Part shown: positions 6,164 through 10,480 of the stretch, one piece after another | Numbering within the stretch: position 1 is the first letter of the stretch | Layout of the letters: the number at the start of each line of letters is the position of its first letter | Origin: Actinomycetota bacterium | GTDB taxonomy: Bacteria; Actinomycetota; Acidimicrobiia; Acidimicrobiales; BP-101 | Length of the DNA: 10,480 nt | Assembly: GCA_030838265.1 (NCBI GenBank) | Contig: JAUTXA010000244.1 | Coordinates: 1-10,480, forward strand | Reading direction: 5' to 3' | Position numbers and translations under genes: made by a program | Notes under the pieces: generated by a model | Databases searched by the model: none | The model's input: the letters and a program-made list of their open reading frames with translations, nothing else | What the model was told of the DNA's origin: nothing

Positions 6164-7921
6164 TTACCAGTGAACGGTGTGCGATTCGTCGGCCCACCAC
6201 CGCACCCGACCGCTGTACCAACGGGTGACCGGAATGCGGGCGTCGGGCTCGACCCGCAGGACCCCGTGGCGGTCGGCGAGTCGGAAGTGGATCACGACGG
6301 TGGCGTTGGCGCCGGGGTTGATCGTCACCTCGGTGGCGGTGACCTGGCTCGGGCCGTCGGGGCCCGAAGCCTGCAGCGGCGGCTTGCCCTCGATGCTGAT
6401 GTCGCCGACCCGGCGGGGTAGCTCGACCGTCACGATGCCCTTGTAGACGCCGGCCCCGACGCCACTGCCAGGGTGAGGGCCGGCCACATACTGGGGCTGG
6501 CCCGGCGGTGTGGTGTTGCGCAGGTCGACGGTGATGGTGGCGTCGGTCCCGTTGGCCACGGGACGAAGATCGAGGTGGGCGGTCATGGCGACGAAGTGGT
6601 CGAGCTTGTTGCCGGCCCGGTTCAACACCGAGACCATCACCGAGTCGGGCGTCATGGTGCCGCTGATGCCGGCCGCCTCCCATCCTTTGAGCTCGGCGGG
6701 ATGCGACGACCAGGCCAGCACGTGGCGCCCGCGCGCGGCGTGGGCCAGGCCCGAGGCCAGCCGGCCGAGGTCGTACGAGCCGCGGTCCATGGCGTCGAGG
6801 GCGGACGCGGCGATGACGCCGAGCTGCTCGCGCCGGGCCGACTGGTCGGCGCTCTCGTCGGGGTAGGCGAAGTACTGGTCGTGGAGGAGGATGTCCTCGA
6901 CGTTGCGGCTGTCGATCCGGGTCGTGCCTACGTTGATGGGACCGGTGCCGTCGAGCACGCCGCTGACGGCGGCGGCGTCGAGGGCCAGGACCCCGTCGAG
7001 CTTCTCGCCCGTGCGCGCCGTCCACATCTTGGCGGCCAGCGGTGCGGTGGCGTCGAACCGGGGCGATGCCCCCAGGTTCCGCCACTCCCGCCCCGGGTGC
7101 AGCCAGCCCCAACGAGCGGCGAGGTCGGGATCGTCGATCGGCACCCCGTCCCCCGGCAGGGTGAGGTCACCGGCCGGCTTCATCTCGGCCAGGTGGATCG
7201 ACCCGTTGGCTGACGAGAGGACCCCGATCGACAGGAACATCCCCGAGCCGGCCCGCATCTCGGAGTTGTTGGCCGCCAGCAGGAGGTAGCGGCGGGGACC
7301 TTGGAGCAGGTCGGCCACTGCAGTGGCGGCGGCCGCCCCCCGTTGGGCACCGCTCCGCACCTCGGCCAGCTTGTCCTCGAGTGAGGCCCGCTTCGAGGCG
7401 ATGGGGCCGAGCAGACCGGCCTTCGGGCCGAGGTCGACGCCGGCGAGGGCCTGGTCGGTGCGGGTCGCGATAGCAGCCAACGAGCGGAGCTCGGCCACCT
7501 TGGCGCTGCCCCCGACCGGCTTGCCGGCGAGGGTCTGGCGGGCGTCAGCCAGACCGAGGACGCCGATGTCGGCCACCTCGGCCGCTGCTCCGGACAGGGC
7601 TGAGATCGAGCGCACCTGACGACCCAGGACGGGGAGGAGGCGGATGGCGAGCACACTGGGGCCGCTGGTTCGGCGGTGGGCCGAGGCGAATCGGCTCCGG
7701 GCCTTCTCGAGCTCGACCGCGGCCCTCCCGTCGACCACCGAGGCCGGCGTCAGCCGTTTGCGGGCCCGGTCAGTGGCCTTCACCGCGTTGTTCAGCTCGG
7801 AGCGAGCCCGCACCAGCTGGTAGCCGCCGAGCAGCAGCCACAGCACGGCCAGCCCCACGACCGCCCACCCCCAGCGGCGGGCGTTCATGCGGCCTTTCAG
7901 GCTGAGGCGGCGGCGGGGCAT
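6164..7921 (-). CDS. Membrane-anchored DUF4012 protein
   Basis: The product has 585 residues. A basic N-terminus (MPRRRLSLKGRMNARR) leads into one transmembrane helix at about 17-37, placing the rest outside the cell. Residues 40-85 are charged and helical, possibly a coiled coil. The DUF4012 signature lies at about 210-245: RRYLLLAANNSEMRAGSGMF, then LSSANGSIHLAEM. The domain runs to about 430 and is followed by a beta-rich region (about 445-555) with alternating hydrophobic residues. DUF4012 proteins are common near polysaccharide genes in actinobacteria but have no established activity. ATG 7921 has only AGGG two bases upstream; an in-frame ATG at 7888 has GAAAGG four bases upstream and keeps the membrane helix, so a 574-residue form is plausible. 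The gene follows the LPXTG protein by 39 bp and is probably cotranscribed with it. Confidence 0.88.
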   Translation of the reverse strand: MPRRRLSLKGRMNARRWGWAVVGLAVLWLLLGGYQLVRARSELNNAVKATDRARKRLTPASVVDGRAAVELEKARSRFASAHRRTSGPSVLAIRLLPVLGRQVRSISALSGAAAEVADIGVLGLADARQTLAGKPVGGSAKVAELRSLAAIATRTDQALAGVDLGPKAGLLGPIASKRASLEDKLAEVRSGAQRGAAAATAVADLLQGPRRYLLLAANNSEMRAGSGMFLSIGVLSSANGSIHLAEMKPAGDLTLPGDGVPIDDPDLAARWGWLHPGREWRNLGASPRFDATAPLAAKMWTARTGEKLDGVLALDAAAVSGVLDGTGPINVGTTRIDSRNVEDILLHDQYFAYPDESADQSARREQLGVIAASALDAMDRGSYDLGRLASGLAHAARGRHVLAWSSHPAELKGWEAAGISGTMTPDSVMVSVLNRAGNKLDHFVAMTAHLDLRPVANGTDATITVDLRNTTPPGQPQYVAGPHPGSGVGAGVYKGIVTVELPRRVGDISIEGKPPLQASGPDGPSQVTATEVTINPGANATVVIHFRLADRHGVLRVEPDARIPVTRWYSGRVRWWADESHTVHW

Positions 7922-7960
7922 GGCCCTGTGGGTACCACGCCCTCGCCGCCCGCGTGAGGA

Positions 7961-9895
7961 TTAGGTGCGGCTGGCTCGCCTGGTGAGCGACCCGACCAGG
8001 GCCGCGGCGGCCAAGGCGGCGAAGCCGGCGAGGGCCCACGGGAGGCCGCCGGTCTTGGGCAGCTGCTCGGGGGTAGCCAGCACCTTGGCGATGCCGGGGC
8101 CGTTGAGGGTGAAGTCGCCGGTGAGCGTGGCCGGGCCGTTGCCGGTGACCGAGCCGGTCAGGCCCGACGCCGTCGAGCCGAAGAAGGCGTTGCCACCGAT
8201 CAGCCCGCCGACAACCGAGTTCGAGGCCTTGCAGTCGCTCGGCGTGCCGATGGCCGTCACCGTGTCCTTCAGCTTCCCCGTCCCGGACGTCGACGGGATG
8301 GTGCCGTCGATGGTGACCACCAACGGCGGGTCGCCGGGCGTGTAGGAGCCGATGTCGTCGAACGTGATCGTGTTGCCCGACACCACACCCTTCGATCCGT
8401 TGGGGGCGGTGCCGCCGGTGAGGGTCAGCTGCGGCGGCCGCGACGGGTTGTCGGCGTGCTCGACACCGACGACGTCAACGAGTCGGATGTGGGTGAGCTT
8501 GCACGGGAACGGGACGAGGGCGTCCTTGTCGACGGGCACGTTGACGGTAAAGGTGAGCGTCCCGCCGACCGACGCGGGGTTGGGGTGCACGGTCTTGCTC
8601 ACCGGGATCTCGCAGTTCACGCCGCCGGCCGGGACCTTGGCCTTGGCCTCCATGTGACCGAAGCGCAGATCGACACCCTGCATGCCGTTGTTGGGGCTGT
8701 CAGGGTGGAGCAGGCCGAGGCGGACGACATCGACCGCCGCCGACACCTCGGTGTCGGTGACCGTGGGCTTCGAGCTGGCATCGGGGTCGTCGCCGGGCGC
8801 CGAGATGGCGCGGGGATCCTCGCCGATGGCCAGAGCCAGGATCTTGCTCAGCTCGGTCGGTGTCACGAAGCCGGAGTTGCCGAACAGATCCTGGAAGCTG
8901 AGGAGCTGGTTGGTGCCACTGGAGTCGATGATCCGGATGATCGGGGTGGTCGGCGTGGCCTTGCCCGGAGGGGCGTAGGTGAGATGGCCGCCGCCGGGCT
9001 TGCCCGTGGCCACCGCCTTGAGGACCCACTCGCCCAGGAACTCGATGGTGGTGTCGTTGGTCGGGTCGGCGTCGGGCGGCAGGTTGAGGCGGACGGGGGC
9101 GATGGTCTCGTGAACCTCGCTGGCCACGCCGCACGTTCCGTCGCCGTTGTTGACCAGGTAGGAGTATGAGGTCGACGACGAGACGGCCCGGTCGGGGCTG
9201 GTCGTGTCGGTGGCCAGCACCGGTGCCGTGAAGCTGCCGTCACCGTTGGCGTCACCGGCGTTCAGCACCTGGGCGTCGGCCGCGTAGCCGTGGCCCAAGG
9301 CAAGGGGGTTGCCCAGCATGGGCAGCACGTAGCGGTTGTTCCACATGGCCTGGGCCTGGCCCCGAAGGGTGTTGGCGTAGACCGCCGGGTCGCCGGGGAC
9401 CTTGACCAGGTCCTTGGTGACGAGGTCGGTCTGATAGGCGTTCGGCGCGCCCGCCCCGGGATCGGGGGGCTGGGCAGCGGCCTCGGCCAGACCACCGAGA
9501 ATGAGCTGTCGGGCGTCGGGGTTGTTGGGCACCGACGTGCCGAGCCCGACGGCCAAGCCGGAGCCCCGGCCGTAGCTGTTCTTCCCCGCCTTGGCCGGGT
9601 GGACGGTCTCGTTCATCTCGTTGTTGAGCGTCGAGCCCAGACCTTGGGAGTTGAAGGACGCGGCCGAGAAGGCCTCGTCGGTGTCGGCCACCTTGGGCCC
9701 GTCCGCCGCCACTTGGAGGGCGTGCACGTGCACGGGCGCGCCGGTGGCATAGCCCGACCAGGCGCCCGACGAGCCCGTCGGGGCGGCGACCCCGCCGGCG
9801 ATGCCCGCACTGGCGATCACCAGACCGCTGGCGGCCATGGCGGCCACAAGGGCCCTGACTGGTAGGTGGACGAGCCGACGCCCGCTCTTCGTCAT
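7961..9895 (-). CDS. Secreted LPXTG-anchored surface protein
   Basis: The product has 644 residues. A signal peptide covers about 1-38 (basic start MTKSGRRLVH, hydrophobic core 13-35). The C-terminus is a complete sorting signal: LPKTG at 612-616, a hydrophobic helix (about 618-637) and the tail RRASRT. A sortase would cut between Thr and Gly and attach the protein to the wall. The N-terminal part has SGYATGAPVHVHALQ (47-61) and a Gly/Asn-rich stretch. DANGDG (215-220) resembles a calcium-binding loop. Residues about 430-550, starting VSKTVHPNPASVGGTLTFTV, look like a DUF11- or Ig-like beta domain. Four cysteines (255, 428, 465, 554) could form two disulfides outside the cell. I recognise no catalytic motif; a structural or adhesive role is inference. 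ATG 9895 is supported by GGAGG five bases upstream. Confidence 0.88.
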   Translation of the reverse strand: MTKSGRRLVHLPVRALVAAMAASGLVIASAGIAGGVAAPTGSSGAWSGYATGAPVHVHALQVAADGPKVADTDEAFSAASFNSQGLGSTLNNEMNETVHPAKAGKNSYGRGSGLAVGLGTSVPNNPDARQLILGGLAEAAAQPPDPGAGAPNAYQTDLVTKDLVKVPGDPAVYANTLRGQAQAMWNNRYVLPMLGNPLALGHGYAADAQVLNAGDANGDGSFTAPVLATDTTSPDRAVSSSTSYSYLVNNGDGTCGVASEVHETIAPVRLNLPPDADPTNDTTIEFLGEWVLKAVATGKPGGGHLTYAPPGKATPTTPIIRIIDSSGTNQLLSFQDLFGNSGFVTPTELSKILALAIGEDPRAISAPGDDPDASSKPTVTDTEVSAAVDVVRLGLLHPDSPNNGMQGVDLRFGHMEAKAKVPAGGVNCEIPVSKTVHPNPASVGGTLTFTVNVPVDKDALVPFPCKLTHIRLVDVVGVEHADNPSRPPQLTLTGGTAPNGSKGVVSGNTITFDDIGSYTPGDPPLVVTIDGTIPSTSGTGKLKDTVTAIGTPSDCKASNSVVGGLIGGNAFFGSTASGLTGSVTGNGPATLTGDFTLNGPGIAKVLATPEQLPKTGGLPWALAGFAALAAAALVGSLTRRASRT

Positions 9896-9900
9896 GCGTT

Positions 9901-9905
9901 CCTCC
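9901..9905 (-). promoter_or_regulatory. Strong ribosome binding site of the LPXTG protein
   Basis: GGAGG on the minus strand, five bases before ATG 9895. It is the best Shine-Dalgarno match in the window and suggests high expression of the surface protein. Confidence 0.75.
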
Positions 9906-9960
9906 GCAGTTGGGTTGGTGGCTGCCCCCCAGATCAGAAACGGACCAGGGCTCGGGTTAT

Positions 9961-9982
9961 GACGCAGATCACAGATTGCGTC
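9961..9982. promoter_or_regulatory. Inverted repeat GACGCA-N10-TGCGTC upstream of the LPXTG protein
   Basis: Perfect six-base arms separated by ten bases, 66-87 bp before the ATG of the surface protein in the 140-bp gap 9896-10035. Spacing and position fit an operator for a dimeric regulator, with half-site centres about 16 bp apart; a transcript hairpin is the alternative. I see no clear -10/-35 pair nearby. Confidence 0.4.
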
Positions 9983-10007
9983 CAGCCACGTCCGGTTTGC
10001 CCCACCC

Positions 10008-10028
10008 AGGGTGGTCGTAAACCACCTT
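10008..10028 (-). terminator. Hairpin after the hydrolase gene
   Basis: On the minus strand AAGGTGGT-TTACG-ACCACCCT: eight base pairs, one of them G-T, with a five-base loop, starting eight bases after the hydrolase stop. There is no T-tract afterwards, as is frequent in very GC-rich genomes, so it is a candidate terminator or transcript 3' end. The palindrome CCACCC-A-GGGTGG (10002-10014) uses one of the same arms. Confidence 0.45.
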
Positions 10029-10035
10029 CCGTCGC

Positions 10036-10480
10036 CTAGAGCAGCGATCGGGCCCAGTCGCTCACGGCGGCGGCCACCTCGGGGTCCTTCTTGCGCAGCC
10101 CGTGGTCGCCGCCCTCGATCCAGACGTGGGTGCCAGGACCGGCGATGGCCTGGGTCGCAGCTTCGAGCTCGGCCCGCGATCCGAAGGCGTCGCGCGTCCC
10201 CGACACGAAGAGGCAGGGGACGGAAAGGCCCGGGAAGTGCTCGACCCGCAGGCGGTCGGGCCGGCCAGGAGGGTGGAGGGGATAGCTGATGAGGGCCAGG
10301 CCCGCAGCCGGCAGCCCGTCAGCCACCGCCATCGAGCAGATCCGGCCGCCCATCGAGCGTCCCCCAAGGATGAGCTCGGCCGGCTCGACCCCGGCGGACG
10401 CGGCCAGGCCGGCGGCGCCGTCGACCACGGCCTGCAACAGCACAGGGGGGCGGTCCGGGGCCGTTCGCCCGGCCCGGCGG
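10036..10480 (-). CDS. Alpha/beta hydrolase, KANL3/Tex30-like (5' truncated)
   Basis: The frame is open from the right edge (10480) to a TAG at 10036-10038 and gives at least 148 residues; the N-terminal part lies outside the window. A GTG at 10443 is not the real start, because the codons before it continue the family's conserved stretch (RRAGRTAPDRPPV). Visible landmarks are the nucleophile elbow LGGRSMGGR, SYPLHPPGRPDRLR, VPCLFVSGTRDAFG with the likely acid Asp, and the final IEGGDHGL with the catalytic His. These form a Ser-Asp-His triad as in small cytoplasmic hydrolases of the KANL3/Tex30 or dienelactone-hydrolase-like group. Substrate unknown. It is separated from the surface-protein gene by 140 bp with a hairpin between, so it is probably a separate unit unrelated to polysaccharide synthesis. 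Confidence 0.88.
   Translation of the reverse strand, partial: RRAGRTAPDRPPVLLQAVVDGAAGLAASAGVEPAELILGGRSMGGRICSMAVADGLPAAGLALISYPLHPPGRPDRLRVEHFPGLSVPCLFVSGTRDAFGSRAELEAATQAIAGPGTHVWIEGGDHGLRKKDPEVAAAVSDWARSLL

Noticed and set aside
9896..10035. Cyclic di-GMP-I riboswitch before the LPXTG gene
   Set aside because: The minus strand has GGGCAAACC and GGACGCAA ten bases apart, like pieces of the GEMM consensus. The GAAA hairpin between them and the following AGCC...CGG part are missing. A covariance-model search with Rfam RF01051 would decide; a significant hit would revive it.
1..10480. CRISPR arrays, tRNA or rRNA genes, insertion sequences, phage genes
   Set aside because: No repeat-spacer pattern, no tRNA-like cloverleaf, no transposase or integrase motifs, and codon use is even across the window.

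Overview
The window is very GC-rich and densely packed. Third codon positions are almost all G or C, GTG starts occur, and neighbouring genes share ATGA or GTGA overlaps. Two proteins carry C-terminal sortase signals (LPKTG and LAVTG) followed by a membrane helix and an arginine tail. Together these features point to a Gram-positive-type actinobacterium. The presence of a DUF4012 protein fits that, and an acidimicrobial or related lineage is possible, but the species cannot be fixed from the sequence. The content is a surface-polysaccharide locus next to a cell-envelope protein locus.

Plus-strand block (1-3238): the last 57 codons of a membrane protein, a 750-residue protein made of two fused GT4-type glycosyltransferases, and a NodB-type polysaccharide deacetylase. 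Each overlaps the next by 4 bp, so they look like one translationally coupled operon that enters from the left.

Minus-strand block (9895-3242, read right to left): a 644-residue LPXTG-anchored secreted protein, a membrane-anchored DUF4012 protein, an 86-residue secreted micro-protein with an LAVTG sorting signal, a polyprenyl-phosphate sugar phosphotransferase (the enzyme that starts repeat-unit assembly), and a third GT4 glycosyltransferase. The last three are only 13-17 bp apart. A 153-bp leader with several inverted repeats precedes the micro-protein and probably separates two transcription units. The two blocks converge at 3238/3242 with only 3 bp between stop codons. At the right edge, an alpha/beta hydrolase of the KANL3/Tex30 type runs off the window and looks unrelated to the polysaccharide genes.

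Working model (inference): the phosphotransferase loads the first sugar on undecaprenyl phosphate, the glycosyltransferases extend the unit, the deacetylase modifies it, and the upstream membrane protein is part of the export or polymerisation machinery. The unusual element is the LAVTG micro-protein placed directly ahead of the initiating phosphotransferase. After signal-peptide removal and sorting, only about 32 Ser/Thr-rich residues would remain on the wall. It could be a tiny wall-anchored carrier or attachment point for the glycan, which is the most novel idea here. No sortase, polymerase or chain-length regulator is visible in the window.
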